Shown in pieces: positions 19,193 to 28,437 of a stretch of 64,000 nt of DNA; position 1 is the stretch's first letter; the number at the start of each line of letters is the position of its first letter. This DNA is from Alteripontixanthobacter muriae (GTDB lineage: Bacteria > Pseudomonadota > Alphaproteobacteria > Sphingomonadales > Sphingomonadaceae). The notes beneath the pieces are model-generated. The model saw nothing but the letters and a program-made list of their open reading frames with translations. It ran no database searches and was not told where the DNA came from. The translations under genes were made by a program, and so were the position numbers. Where the stretch lies: the NCBI RefSeq assembly GCF_013336795.1, contig NZ_JAAFZT010000035.1, positions 172,353-236,352 of the forward strand, read 5' to 3'.

Positions 19193-20693
19193 GCCTCAGC
19201 CTCCGCTTTTCGAGTCCAAGGGTGAACCCGAACAGTCAGGGCTGGTAGCGCGCTCGCGCCGGGGCGACAACGCCGAGCCGCTGACCATCACCCAGATTTC
19301 CGCCTCGCTGAAACGCACGGTGGAGGACAGATTTGGCCATGTGCGCCTGCGCGGCGAACTGTCGGGCGTGAAGCGCGCGGCATCGGGTCACCTTTATTGC
19401 GCGTTGAAGGACGACAAGGCCGTCATCGACGGGGTCATGTGGAAGGGTGCCGCCGGGGCGCTGCCGTTCGTGCCCGAGGACGGCATCGAGGTGGTCGCGA
19501 CCGGCAAGGTCACGACCTATGCGGGCCGTTCGAAATACCAGATCGTGATCGACAGCATGGAGATCGCGGGCGAGGGCGCCTTGCTGGCCCTGCTGGAAAA
19601 GACACGGTTGCGGCTGGAAGCGGAAGGGCTGTTCGATCCTGCGCGAAAGCGTGCGCTGCCGTTCCTGCCCCAGACCATCGGCGTGGTCACTTCGCCCACC
19701 GGCGCCGTAATTCGTGACATTCTGCACCGGCTGGCGGATCGCTTCCCAAGCCATGTGATCGTCTGGCCGGTACTGGTGCAGGGGCAGGGCGCAGCGGAGC
19801 AGGTGGCGAATGCTGTGCGCGGCTTTTCGTCTATCGAGCGGGGAGGGAAGGTGCCGCGACCAGACCTCGTCATCGTCGCCCGAGGCGGTGGCTCGGTAGA
19901 GGATCTCTGGGGTTTTAATGACGAGATGGTCGTCCGCGCCATCGCGGAAAGCACCATTCCGATCATCAGCGCGGTCGGCCATGAAACCGACACGACTCTA
20001 TGCGACTACGCCGCCGACCGCCGCGCACCGACGCCGACGGCTGCAGCCGAAATCGCGGTGCCCGTCCGAAGTGAACTGCAGGCCGCCATTGACGATCTGG
20101 CGCATCGCAAGAAGCGCTGCGCATCGCGTCCGGTCACCTTGGGGCGTGAGCGGCTGGAGGCTCGCGCCGGTCGGTTGCCCCGGCCCGAATCGCTGTTGCA
20201 GGCGCAGACACAACGTCTGGACGAGATGGCCGAGCGGCTGAAGCGCGGGTTGAAGGACCGTGCCGTGCAGGCACGCGAAAGGCTGCAGGGCGACAGCGCC
20301 AAGCTCAGTGGACCGCTGCTGCGTGCGCGCTGGACCAGTGCGCGGGACCGGCTGGCGGCGGCACGTCTGGTGCCCACGCTTCCGCAGCGCCGCCTTGCCG
20401 GCGACCGGCAACGCTTCGATGCGCTGGCGAGACTTTACGCCTCACTCGACCCCGAAGCGCCGCTGCAGCGCGGCTTCGTGCTGGTGAAGGATGCGGACGG
20501 TCGTCTGGTTCGATCCCGCACGGTCGGAGCCACGCAGCCGCTGCTCGAGGTCAAGTTCGCCGACGGTACGCTGGCGGTGGTTCCGCAAGCCCATGCCGAT
20601 CCGCCTCAGCCGAGCGCGCCCCTGCCTCCATCGCGCAAGGCAAAACGTGCCAAATCAGCGTCCGCAGCGGCGCAGGATGATTTGTTCGGATGA
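19191..20693 (+). CDS. xseA: exodeoxyribonuclease VII large subunit
   Basis: XseA with XseB forms ExoVII, which degrades single-stranded DNA. The 500-residue protein has the N-terminal OB fold ([18 protein letters not shown]), the catalytic domain with [25 protein letters not shown] and the invariant SAVGHETD, then a long coiled-coil region and a C-terminal barrel starting at [10 protein letters not shown]. xseB is not in the window. The ATG overlaps the purD start; the first 25 residues are variable, so a later start cannot be ruled out. Confidence 0.93.
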   Translation: MPQPPLFESKGEPEQSGLVARSRRGDNAEPLTITQISASLKRTVEDRFGHVRLRGELSGVKRAASGHLYCALKDDKAVIDGVMWKGAAGALPFVPEDGIEVVATGKVTTYAGRSKYQIVIDSMEIAGEGALLALLEKTRLRLEAEGLFDPARKRALPFLPQTIGVVTSPTGAVIRDILHRLADRFPSHVIVWPVLVQGQGAAEQVANAVRGFSSIERGGKVPRPDLVIVARGGGSVEDLWGFNDEMVVRAIAESTIPIISAVGHETDTTLCDYAADRRAPTPTAAAEIAVPVRSELQAAIDDLAHRKKRCASRPVTLGRERLEARAGRLPRPESLLQAQTQRLDEMAERLKRGLKDRAVQARERLQGDSAKLSGPLLRARWTSARDRLAAARLVPTLPQRRLAGDRQRFDALARLYASLDPEAPLQRGFVLVKDADGRLVRSRTVGATQPLLEVKFADGTLAVVPQAHADPPQPSAPLPPSRKAKRAKSASAAAQDDLFG

Positions 20694-20717
20694 AGCAGCT
20701 TTGCTAGAAGCATTCCC

Positions 20718-20921
20718 ATGTTGATGTCATCGGGCAGCGAACCTGCCAAACTCGCCTTCGGTCCCAACGATTTCCGCGTCATGCGGCCGGGACATTTCGT
20801 ACTCTGCGCCGTTACCGGCGAGCCGATTCCGCTGGAAGAACTGCGTTACTGGAGTGTGGAGCGGCAGGAGGCCTATGCCAGCCCCGAGATCGCGACGCGG
20901 CGACTGATGGAGCAGGCGTGA
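20718..20921 (+). CDS. DUF2093 protein
   Basis: This 67-residue protein matches DUF2093, a small alphaproteobacterial family often found next to xseA: RPGHFVLCAVTGEPIPLEE, then LRYWSVERQEAYAS. A single Cys is present, so a treble-clef zinc site is unlikely in this copy alone. It starts 24 bases after xseA and overlaps the next gene's GTG. Function is unknown, but the conserved neighbourhood suggests a link to DNA repair. Confidence 0.82.
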   Translation: MLMSSGSEPAKLAFGPNDFRVMRPGHFVLCAVTGEPIPLEELRYWSVERQEAYASPEIATRRLMEQA

Positions 20922-21871
20922 CCGGCCAATCCGCCGCCACGCAGGCGGCACTGGCAAGCGCAGTGGCCATTGCCCTTATCGGGTGCAGCGTAGTTCCGGC
21001 AGGGCAGGCTCCGCCTGAAACGGTGCGCAATACGGCAGACATGCAGCCGGCACGCTCGCAGCCGCCCGTTCCGGAAATCCGCCTTGCGGTGCCGGCCACA
21101 CCCGCGCGTCCGGAAGCGTTTGTTTTCGATGGTGCGCTTGAACAGGGCGGCTGGCTACGGGGCGAGGCACCGGGAGGTGCGGTGTCCGCGCGGCTTGATG
21201 ATCAGGAACTGGTTCTGGATCGGGAAGGGCGCTTCTTCGCGGCTTTTGACCGGGACAGCGGGCCGGTGGCGACCCTCTCTGCCACGCTTGCCGACGGGCG
21301 AACCATCGAAAGCCCGCTCACGGTCGCCCCGCGCGACTGGAACATCGAGAGGGTGAATGTCGCCCGGCGCGCTGGCGGGGCCAGCGAAAGCTTCATGCGG
21401 ATTCGCCGCCCCGAACTGGCGCAGATCGTCGCGGCCCGCGCAGTCGATGCGCCGAGCGACGGTTGGCGGCAGAATTTCATCTGGCCGGTAGCGGGCCGGA
21501 TCTCCGGGCGTTTCGGCAGCCAGCGCATCTATCGCGGCGAACCCGGAAGTTATCACTCCGGCATCGACATAGCGACCGGCGAATCGGGGACGCCCTTCGT
21601 CGCTCCCGCCGACGGAGTCGTCACGCTGGCCACGGACAGGCCGTTCTCACTGGAAGGGTATCTGCTCATCATCGACCACGGCATGGGGCTGAACAGCGCC
21701 TTCCTGCACATGTCCGATATAGCGGTCCGCGAAGGTGACCGGGTGAGGCAGGGGCAATATATCGGCAACATCGGTTCAAGCGGCCGGGCCACGGGGCCGC
21801 ATCTGCACTGGAGTCTCAAATGGCGTGACGCCCGGCTCGACCCGCTGCTTTTCACAGGACCGATGCCATAG
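20918..21871 (+). CDS. M23-family metallopeptidase, lipoprotein
   Basis: This 317-residue envelope protein has a lipoprotein signal (VAIALIGCS) and a C-terminal LytM/M23 domain (about 185-310). The zinc site is visible as HSGIDIA (His and Asp) and GPHLHW, with GMGLNSAFLHMS between. Such enzymes cut or regulate cutting of peptidoglycan cross-links. The start is a GTG overlapping the DUF2093 stop. The stop TAG overlaps the start of the next open frame. Confidence 0.85.
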   Translation: MTGQSAATQAALASAVAIALIGCSVVPAGQAPPETVRNTADMQPARSQPPVPEIRLAVPATPARPEAFVFDGALEQGGWLRGEAPGGAVSARLDDQELVLDREGRFFAAFDRDSGPVATLSATLADGRTIESPLTVAPRDWNIERVNVARRAGGASESFMRIRRPELAQIVAARAVDAPSDGWRQNFIWPVAGRISGRFGSQRIYRGEPGSYHSGIDIATGESGTPFVAPADGVVTLATDRPFSLEGYLLIIDHGMGLNSAFLHMSDIAVREGDRVRQGQYIGNIGSSGRATGPHLHWSLKWRDARLDPLLFTGPMP

Positions 21872-22890
21872 GCGAGCGCCGGAAGAGCCACCTGCTGCGG
21901 CTCGCGCTTTTAGGGCTGGTGGCGGCCGGACTTGCCCCCGGCACATGGTTGCGCAGCGCTCCGCCGCCGCCTGATTATCCGCAGCAGCTGACCATTCGCA
22001 AGCTGGAAATACCGCGCATCCGCCTGAATTCGGCAGAGGGCGGGGAGCGAGCGACAGGCGCTCCCGTGCTGAATGCGGCGTGGCAGTTGACCAGCCCCAA
22101 CAGCGTATTCGGCAGTTACAGTGCACTGCTGCTGCTGCCGGAGGCGCGCTTCCTGGCGGGCAGCGACCGCGGCGCCTTGCTGGAGTTCGGATTGGGCGGG
22201 ACCGATCCTGATTTGCGTCGTATCTTCGCCGATGACGATGGCAGCAAGAGCCTGTCGGACCTCGAGGCGCTCACTCGCGATCCCGCAACTGGGAGAATCT
22301 GGGCTGCCTACGAAGGGCGTAATGCCATCATCGCCCTTGATGCCGATATGCGTTTGCTGGGCCGCAGCCGACCCGAAGCCATGGCTGGCTGGCCGTCGAA
22401 CGCCGGGCCCGAATCGCTCGTACTGCTGTCTGACGGGTCGTTCATCACCATTGCCGAGGGAAGCAGGAGCTGGTTCGCGGATAGCTTCCCGGCGTTGCTC
22501 TTCGGCGGCGATCCGGTGAGCGGAACCGCTGCAATCCAATTTCGCTTTCAGGGTCCCGACGGCTTTCGCCCTGTCGACATGGCGCAATTGCCGGACGGGC
22601 AGGTGCTCATCCTCATGCGCAAGCTCGTGCTGGATCTGCCGCCAGATTTCGAAACGAAGCTGGTGCTTGCCGAACCCCAGGATATTGCGTCGGGCCGCAT
22701 CTGGCGGGGCAGGACCATCGCCATGATCGCGGGCGACCTGCCGACTGACAATTACGAAGGAATGGCGATCGAGGATCTCGAAGGCGGAAAGGTCGCGATC
22801 TGGCTGATATCCGACGATAATGGCGGCATGTTTCAGCGTACGCTGCTGCTGCAGCTGCTATGGGAACTGCCGAACCGCCCCGCCGAATAA
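21868..22890 (+). CDS. phytase-like esterase-domain protein, probably exported
   Basis: The body resembles the 'esterase-like activity of phytase' family, a beta-propeller: DLEALTRDPATGRIWAAYEG, GPESLVLLSDGSFITIAEG, NYEGMAIEDL. The first standard start codon is GTG at 21919, but that removes most of a clear signal peptide coded just upstream (GERRKSHLLRLALLGL, then VAAGLA). The signal begins at an ATA (21868) overlapping the stop of the M23 gene; CTG at 21892 or 21895 is another option. I give the longer span for that reason. Probably periplasmic; substrate unknown. Confidence 0.65.
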   Translation: MGERRKSHLLRLALLGLVAAGLAPGTWLRSAPPPPDYPQQLTIRKLEIPRIRLNSAEGGERATGAPVLNAAWQLTSPNSVFGSYSALLLLPEARFLAGSDRGALLEFGLGGTDPDLRRIFADDDGSKSLSDLEALTRDPATGRIWAAYEGRNAIIALDADMRLLGRSRPEAMAGWPSNAGPESLVLLSDGSFITIAEGSRSWFADSFPALLFGGDPVSGTAAIQFRFQGPDGFRPVDMAQLPDGQVLILMRKLVLDLPPDFETKLVLAEPQDIASGRIWRGRTIAMIAGDLPTDNYEGMAIEDLEGGKVAIWLISDDNGGMFQRTLLLQLLWELPNRPAE

Positions 22891-22899
22891 GGGCAGCAA

Positions 22900-22929
22900 G
22901 AAGGGCGCGTGAACAAGCCACGCGCCTTC
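22900..22929. terminator. hairpin between convergent genes
   Basis: GGCGCGTG at 22904-22911 pairs with CACGCGCC at 22919-22926 around a seven-base loop, with further pairing of GAA and TTC outside. It lies between the ends of the phytase-like gene and rpmB. No T-run follows, so this is a moderate call. Confidence 0.45.
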
Positions 22930-22978
22930 ACATTGACTGAATTGAACCAGGGCGGCGAACCGCGCCGTCAAACCCGCG

Positions 22979-23290
22979 TCAGGCGGCGGCCTTCTGATCG
23001 GAGTCGGCGGCTTTCTTCGCCTTCTTCAGATCGCGCTTTACCCGGAGGGCGCGGGCGCTGAGCTTTTCGTCCTTGGTCTTCAGGAGCCAGTTGTCGAGGC
23101 CGCCATTATGCTCGACCGAACGCAGACCGTTGGTCGACACGCGGAACTTGAAGCCGCGGTCCAGCATCTCGCTAAGCAGCGTGACGTTCTGCAGATTGGG
23201 CAGGAATACCCGCTTGGTCTTATTGTTGGCGTGGCTAACGTTGTTGCCTACCTGGCGGCCCTTGCCGGTCAGTTCGCAGATGCGCGACAT
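22979..23290 (-). CDS. rpmB: 50S ribosomal protein L28
   Basis: The 103-residue protein starts [20 protein letters not shown], the L28 N-terminus, and continues with [11 protein letters not shown] and [12 protein letters not shown]. The C-terminal Lys/Ala-rich extension makes it longer than the E. coli protein, as is usual in alphaproteobacteria. The frame stays open upstream to 23464, but the ATG at 23290 is clearly right. It stands alone. Confidence 0.96.
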   Translation of the reverse strand: MSRICELTGKGRQVGNNVSHANNKTKRVFLPNLQNVTLLSEMLDRGFKFRVSTNGLRSVEHNGGLDNWLLKTKDEKLSARALRVKRDLKKAKKAADSDQKAAA

Positions 23291-23486
23291 GATCAATCTC
23301 TTACATGATGAATGTTTTACCGGGTATGTCCGGGAAGGGGGCCGCTTACCGCCTGCCGGCCCACCAGTCAAGGACACTGAGCCCGATCCGCTCTCATTCC
23401 GGTGCCGGAACGGCGCCTGCCATGGCGATTGCCAAAGATGCGAACCGCCTATATCCCGTCGCATGAACCAACAAGAGGGTGTTCAC

Positions 23487-23732
23487 ATGAAAAAGTCTTT
23501 CGCGATTCTCGCCGCTACCGGCCTCGCACTTTCGCTTGCCGCTTGCGACGTGGACCAGACCGAAGAAGGCAGCCTGCCCGAAGTGGAAGGTGGCAACCTG
23601 CCCGAATATGATGTCGAACCCGCCGACGTGGACGTAACCACAGGTACCGAAACCATCGAAGTCCCGACCATGGATGTCGAAGTGAACCAGGACGACGCAG
23701 CTGGCGAGCCGGTCACCGATCGGAGCGAGTGA
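23487..23732 (+). CDS. small acidic lipoprotein, hypothetical
   Basis: This 81-residue protein has a lipoprotein signal MKKSFAILAATGLALS with lipobox LAAC, followed by a strongly acidic tail of Asp, Glu and Val with repeated VDV/VEV steps and no hydrophobic core. The ATG at 23487 follows AGAGGG; an ATG at 23463 is in frame but would put extra residues ahead of the signal. Related short acidic lipoproteins occur in sphingomonads; function unknown. Confidence 0.7.
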   Translation: MKKSFAILAATGLALSLAACDVDQTEEGSLPEVEGGNLPEYDVEPADVDVTTGTETIEVPTMDVEVNQDDAAGEPVTDRSE

Positions 23733-23803
23733 TTTTGCTGCGCTCGTCGCCTGAGCGACGGGTCGATCTGAATGCCGAGGGGCTGGACAGGAGCAGGGAT
23801 GCG

Positions 23804-24265
23804 ATGACGCAACCTTCACCCTTTCCGGCCCCTTTCATGTTGCGAGCCATGGAACTGGCGGCAGAGGCCGCCGCGGCCGGCGAAGTGCCGGTGGGTGCGG
23901 TGATCAGCCGACGCGGGGAGATCGTCGGCGAAGGCCGGAACCGCACCCGCGAGATGCGCGATCCCAGCCTGCATGCCGAAATAGTCGCGATCCGGGAGGC
24001 AGCCCTTTTCACCGGGTCGGAAAGGCTGGAAGGCTGCGAGTTGTGGGTCACCCTCGAGCCTTGCGCCATGTGCGCTGGCGCCATCGTCCATGCGCGTCTG
24101 GCCAAGCTCTGCTACGGTGCGGCGGATCCGAAAGGCGGGGCTGTCGAGCATGGCGCCCATGTGTTCGCCGCGCCCAATTGCCTGCATCGTCCCGAAATCT
24201 ATGCCGGCATAGAAGAAGCGCGCTGCGCTGCCTTGCTCCGCAATTTCTTCCGCGCCCGTCGCTGA
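23804..24265 (+). CDS. tadA: tRNA-adenosine(34) deaminase
   Basis: TadA converts A34 to inosine in tRNA-Arg(ACG), letting one tRNA read several Arg codons. The zinc site is intact: HAE at 57-59 and PCAMC at 86-90. The protein has 153 residues, the normal size. The ATG at 23804 is preceded by a purine-rich site; the frame is open upstream without a better start. It is convergent with a membrane protein gene 10 bases away. Confidence 0.93.
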   Translation: MTQPSPFPAPFMLRAMELAAEAAAAGEVPVGAVISRRGEIVGEGRNRTREMRDPSLHAEIVAIREAALFTGSERLEGCELWVTLEPCAMCAGAIVHARLAKLCYGAADPKGGAVEHGAHVFAAPNCLHRPEIYAGIEEARCAALLRNFFRARR

Positions 24266-24275
24266 ACGGGGTGAG

Positions 24276-24710
24276 TCAGTAGGTGTCGGCGTCCTCGACG
24301 CCCGAACCGCCTTCCAGCCAGTCACGCGCATCCGGGCGAAACAGGGCGAGGACCGCTCCGACGCCAAGAGCCGTGACCATCAGCGAGAAGAACATCGCGA
24401 AGTTCGCTTCCGAAGCCAGCGTCAGCGGGACCATCAGCAGACCCAGCCCGGTGAGCACGGTAAGCACCCATTTCGCCGCATTGCTCGCCCGGTGCGCCAC
24501 CAGCCAGTACAGAAGCAGCCAGATCGCCGTAGTAAGAGCGAAGAAAGCGATGGCCGAGGCAGGGCTGATTCCGACCCTGACGAGATCGGGTTCCGCGCCG
24601 ATGGCATCCGCGATGGCGTCATAGGACAGGACGAAGCCGATGATGCTCCCGATCATGGAAGCGAGGAAGAGCCTTTCGAAGATAAGGATCGAGCGGGGTC
24701 TGCCGGTCAT
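24276..24710 (-). CDS. hypothetical membrane protein, four segments
   Basis: The 144-residue protein has four membrane segments (about 10-30, 48-70, 80-100 and 103-125) and a short acidic cytoplasmic tail ending GSGVEDADTY. There is no catalytic motif. The ATG at 24710 is followed by positively charged residues, suggesting an inside N-terminus. Function unknown. Confidence 0.7.
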   Translation of the reverse strand: MTGRPRSILIFERLFLASMIGSIIGFVLSYDAIADAIGAEPDLVRVGISPASAIAFFALTTAIWLLLYWLVAHRASNAAKWVLTVLTGLGLLMVPLTLASEANFAMFFSLMVTALGVGAVLALFRPDARDWLEGGSGVEDADTY

Positions 24711-24793
24711 ACGCGCCTCCTGCCTTCAATCATGGGACTTTCACTTTTCTGACCGCCTTTGCGGCGAATCGCAAGCGTCATGCGCGCAGCAGA

Positions 24794-25663
24794 TCAAAGA
24801 GGCGTGAAATCCAGGCCGATATCTGCGGCAGGCGCACTCTGGGTCAGGCGTCCGACCGATACGTAGTCCACGCCTGTCGCTGCCTTTGCGGCAATGGTAT
24901 CGAGGTCGATCCCGCCAGAAGCCTCAGTCTTCGCCCGCCCGCCGATCAGCGCGACAGCATGGCGCAGAGTAGCGGCATCCATATTGTCGAGGAGGATATG
25001 GGTGGCGCCAGCGGAAAGAGCGGGTTCTATCTGGTCGATCCGGTCGGCCTCGCAGATGATATCCCGCACGCCCGCGTCGCGCGCCCGGCGCACGGCCTCG
25101 TGCACGTTGCCGGCGACCGCAATGTGATTGTCCTTGATCATCGCCGCATCCCACAGTCCCATGCGGTGGTTCTGTGCGCCGCCTGTGCGGGTCGCATATT
25201 TCTCCAGCCGCCGGAGTCCAGGGATGGTCTTGCGCGTATCGAGCAGCACCGTGTCGGCTGCGCCGCCCCGACGCATCGCCGTGACATAGGCGCGGGTCAT
25301 CGTCGCGATGCCCGACAGGTGCTGCACGGTGTTGAGCGCGCTCCGTTCGGCGGTCAGCAGGGCGCGGGCGTTGCCGACGATTCGCATCAGATCGCTTCCG
25401 GCTTCAACTTCGTCCCCGTCCTGCGCCAGCATCTCGACCTTGGCGTCAGGGTCCAGCCGCCTGAAGAACGCGGCGGCCACCGGAAGGCCGGCCAGCACGA
25501 TCGCATCCCGGCTGTCCATCACGCCGGAAAAGCGCGCATCTGCCGGTATCACGCTTTCAGCCGTAACGTCGCGTCCACCGCCCTCGATCCCTTCGCCCAG
25601 ATCTTCGGCAAGGGTGCGGTCTATGAAGCTATCCAGATCGAATCCGGCAAGGGTAAAGGACAA
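24794..25663 (-). CDS. nadC: nicotinate-nucleotide diphosphorylase (carboxylating)
   Basis: NadC turns quinolinate and PRPP into nicotinate mononucleotide in NAD synthesis. The 289-residue protein shows LAEDLGEG, ALNTVQHLSGIATMTR, LDTRKTIPGLR and KYATRTGGAQNHRMGL, all substrate-binding segments, and EASGGIDLDTI near the end. The start is a TTG at 25663 with GGAG nine bases before it; no ATG fits the conserved N-terminus. It lies 54 bases after the LytTR regulator on the same strand. Confidence 0.94.
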   Translation of the reverse strand: MSFTLAGFDLDSFIDRTLAEDLGEGIEGGGRDVTAESVIPADARFSGVMDSRDAIVLAGLPVAAAFFRRLDPDAKVEMLAQDGDEVEAGSDLMRIVGNARALLTAERSALNTVQHLSGIATMTRAYVTAMRRGGAADTVLLDTRKTIPGLRRLEKYATRTGGAQNHRMGLWDAAMIKDNHIAVAGNVHEAVRRARDAGVRDIICEADRIDQIEPALSAGATHILLDNMDAATLRHAVALIGGRAKTEASGGIDLDTIAAKAATGVDYVSVGRLTQSAPAADIGLDFTPL

Positions 25664-25717
25664 GTCGGCAGTCTCCGGCGGAAAGGATCAGGGCGCGGCG
25701 GCTCGAAGGGCGTACCG

Positions 25718-26515
25718 TCAGTGAACGAACCGCGCCACCACGTCGCGGTAGGAGCGTGAGACCTTCACCTCGGCGCCGGAATCGAGAACCAGGAAACATT
25801 CGCCATTCGTATGCGGCTTCACCTGCCGCACCTGGTTGAGATTGACGATGGCGGAACGGTGCACGCGCTGGAACCTGCGCGGGTCGAGTCTGCGTTCCAG
25901 ATCCTTCATCGTTTCGCGAAGGATCAGCGAATTGTCGCCGGTATAGATGCACATGTAATCGCCGGCGGCCTCGATATATTCGATGGATTCGACCTCGACC
26001 CGGAAGATCTGCCCGCGATCCTTGATGTTGATGAGCTTTTCGAAACGATCGGCGCTTTCGCCCTCGCCCTCGGCATATTCCTCGGCCGCGCCGGGGGCCA
26101 CCTCGGAAAGCACGTTCTTCAGCTTTTCAGCCTCTTCGGCGCTGCGCTTTTCGCTCAGGCGAATGCGGACGCGTTCCAGCGTGTCGGCCAGCTTGTCCTC
26201 GTCCACCGGCTTCATCAGATAATTGACGGCATTGGCCTCAAAGGCGCGGATGGCGTGTTCCTGGTAGGCGGTGACGAAGACGAACAGCGGCGGTTCGATC
26301 TCCATCACGCCCTTGACGACGGAGAACCCGTCGAAGCCGGGCATTTGGATGTCGAGGAAGACGAGGTCGGGCTTTTCCGTCTTGATCTTGCGAATGGCTT
26401 CCCGCCCGTTGGAGCAGGTTTCGATGATCTCCACATCTTCGAACGGCTCCAGCCGCAACTGCAGCCCCTGGATGGCAAGTTTTTCGTCATCGACGATGAT
26501 TGTGCGAATGGTCAT
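25718..26515 (-). CDS. LytTR-family response regulator
   Basis: This 265-residue protein has a receiver domain (1-115, phospho-acceptor Asp 55 in VFLDIQMPG, with DDE near residue 9), a coiled linker, and a C-terminal LytTR DNA-binding domain (about 165-262, with IEAAGDYMCIYT and RVHRSAIVN). It overlaps the histidine kinase stop by ATGA and is thus its cognate regulator. Target genes are not known. Confidence 0.93.
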   Translation of the reverse strand: MTIRTIIVDDEKLAIQGLQLRLEPFEDVEIIETCSNGREAIRKIKTEKPDLVFLDIQMPGFDGFSVVKGVMEIEPPLFVFVTAYQEHAIRAFEANAVNYLMKPVDEDKLADTLERVRIRLSEKRSAEEAEKLKNVLSEVAPGAAEEYAEGEGESADRFEKLINIKDRGQIFRVEVESIEYIEAAGDYMCIYTGDNSLILRETMKDLERRLDPRRFQRVHRSAIVNLNQVRQVKPHTNGECFLVLDSGAEVKVSRSYRDVVARFVH

Positions 26516-27738
26516 GTCTTTGTTCCGATGGGGCGCCCGGCAGGCGCGTGTTGGTCAGACGCGTTACGTGTGGAAGCCGTTCCCTGTCTGGCAGGTGAAG
26601 CAAACGGCAGCTTTTCCGGTGCTTGTTCCGGCTCGTAAGGGATTTCGATCACGACGGTGAAGCCCTTGTCGCGGGGGGAGCGGATTTCGAACCGGTGATC
26701 GTTACCATAGGCTTGTGCCAGCCGGTCGCGAATGTTGGCAAGCCCGACCCCCGTCGATTCGGGCCGATCGGGCGGCCGCGAAAGCTGAAGCGCGGGATCG
26801 AGACCCGAATTTCCCATGCCGGGTCCGGTATCGGATACGGTCAGGCGCAAGCGCTGGCCCAGAACCTGCGCGGCGACAATGATTTTCGCCCCTTCCTCCT
26901 GCACCGAGACCGCATATTTAATTGCGTTCTCGACCAGAGGCTGCAGCAGCATGGAAGGCAGGCAGGCGATGCTGGCATCTTCCTCGATGCGAAATTCGGT
27001 GCGCAGCCGCTCCTCGAACCGCATCAGTTCGATGTCGAGATACAGCTTCAGCGTTTCCACCTCCTGCGCCAGCGTCACCTTGCCGCCCGGTTGCGCGACC
27101 AGAGTGTGACGGAGGAAGGACGACAGCCGCGTCAGCATCGCATTGGCGGGTGCGGTCTGCTTCAGCAGCACCAGCGTGCTGATGGAATTGAGAGTGTTGA
27201 ACAGGAAATGCGGGTTCAGCTGGTAGCGCAGCATGGCCAGTTGCGCGCTTGTTGCCTGCGCCTCCAGCCGCTCCAGCCGGTCGGCCTGCTCCTCCACCTG
27301 AAGAAAGTAGTTGATGGCGTAGTAAAGCGCCGACCACGCTCCCAGCAGCGTCAGGTCGAGGTAGAAATAGCCGAGCAGCCTCTGGACCAGCGGAGTCGTG
27401 TTGTCGGGCCGGTACAGCGACAGCACCCAGCCGTCGACGAAGGCGTAGAGCGCGACGGCAGCCGCCAGCGCGGCGGCCGTTACGCCCCATGTCACCAGCG
27501 GCCTGCGGTTGATGAGCTGGCGGTAGATGACCGACAGGATCAGGCTGATGGAAAAGCCCGTGACGGTGGCGATCACCACCAGTATCAGGAAGTCGAAATC
27601 CTGCTGCCCGGCCAGCGCCGACATCGCGCGCAGCAGCATCGCACCGCCCCAGCCGGCGAACTGCAGGTTCCAGAATGCCCGGTTCTTGTCCGCGAAGAAG
27701 GGCGAGGGCTGAAAAGGCAGGGCGGGCAGGACGGCCAT
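26512..27738 (-). CDS. sensor histidine kinase, LytS/His_kinase type
   Basis: The 408-residue protein has about four N-terminal membrane segments (up to residue 155), a short coiled coil, then the His_kinase domain with phospho-acceptor His in QLNPHFLFNTLNS and an ATPase domain with ENAIKYAV (N box) and DTGPGMGNSG (G box). There is no obvious sensor domain outside the membrane, so it probably senses a membrane signal. Its stop overlaps the response regulator start. A divergent HD-domain gene begins 90 bases away. Confidence 0.92.
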   Translation of the reverse strand: MAVLPALPFQPSPFFADKNRAFWNLQFAGWGGAMLLRAMSALAGQQDFDFLILVVIATVTGFSISLILSVIYRQLINRRPLVTWGVTAAALAAAVALYAFVDGWVLSLYRPDNTTPLVQRLLGYFYLDLTLLGAWSALYYAINYFLQVEEQADRLERLEAQATSAQLAMLRYQLNPHFLFNTLNSISTLVLLKQTAPANAMLTRLSSFLRHTLVAQPGGKVTLAQEVETLKLYLDIELMRFEERLRTEFRIEEDASIACLPSMLLQPLVENAIKYAVSVQEEGAKIIVAAQVLGQRLRLTVSDTGPGMGNSGLDPALQLSRPPDRPESTGVGLANIRDRLAQAYGNDHRFEIRSPRDKGFTVVIEIPYEPEQAPEKLPFASPARQGTASTRNASDQHAPAGRPIGTKT

Positions 27739-27828
27739 TTCGCTCCTCTAGCCCATAAGCGAGCCTTGCGTCAGATAATTTGTTCGCGCCCGGCAAGTGC
27801 GATAGACTGACCGCCAAGGAGAGTGACG

Positions 27829-28428
27829 ATGGAAGTCAAGGAACAGACGCGGCACGGCATGGCCGAACGGGCCAAGTTTCGCGAGATGAAGGAAGGCACT
27901 GCCGAGGACTGGGCGCTGATCGGCGGGAATTTTCGTGAATTCGCCCGTGGTCTGCCTGACCGGGTGCTGAAGCACCTCACCCTGCTGGAGGGCGATTTCG
28001 GCGGATTTCCGATCTGCCGCCTCGAACATTGCCTGCAGACGGCGACCCGCGCCCATCGCGACGGGCGAGGCGAGAGCTATGTCGTCATGGCGCTGCTGCA
28101 TGACATCGGCGATACGCTCGGCACCTTTAATCATCCCGAAGTCGCAGCCAGCATCGTCAAGCCCTTCGTAACAGAGGAAGAGCACTGGATTTGCCAGAAC
28201 CACGGCGCGTTTCAGGGCTATTACTACTTCCACCACTTGGGCATGGACAAGGACGTGCGCGAACAGTTCCGCGGCCATCCGCATTTCGAAGCCTGCGCGG
28301 AATTCTGCGAAAAATACGACCAGTCTGCCTTCGACCCCGATTACGAGAGCGAGCGCCTGGAATTCTTCGAACCCATGGTGCGCCGAATTATGGCGAAGCC
28401 GCTGAAATCTTTGTACGCGGACGCCTGA
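27829..28428 (+). CDS. HD-domain protein (PhnZ-like phosphohydrolase/oxygenase fold)
   Basis: The protein has about 200 residues and an HD metal site: His in RLEHCLQTA, then MALLHDIGD and HHLGMD, followed by a helical end. The arrangement resembles PhnZ/myo-inositol oxygenase-like HD proteins with a diiron centre, but substrate residues cannot be assigned, so a phosphohydrolase is equally possible. The ATG at 27829 has AAGGAG seven bases upstream; a GTG at 27823 is also in frame. It ends nine bases from a convergent peptidase gene. Confidence 0.78.
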   Translation: MEVKEQTRHGMAERAKFREMKEGTAEDWALIGGNFREFARGLPDRVLKHLTLLEGDFGGFPICRLEHCLQTATRAHRDGRGESYVVMALLHDIGDTLGTFNHPEVAASIVKPFVTEEEHWICQNHGAFQGYYYFHHLGMDKDVREQFRGHPHFEACAEFCEKYDQSAFDPDYESERLEFFEPMVRRIMAKPLKSLYADA

Positions 28429-28437
28429 ACGGCGTGT

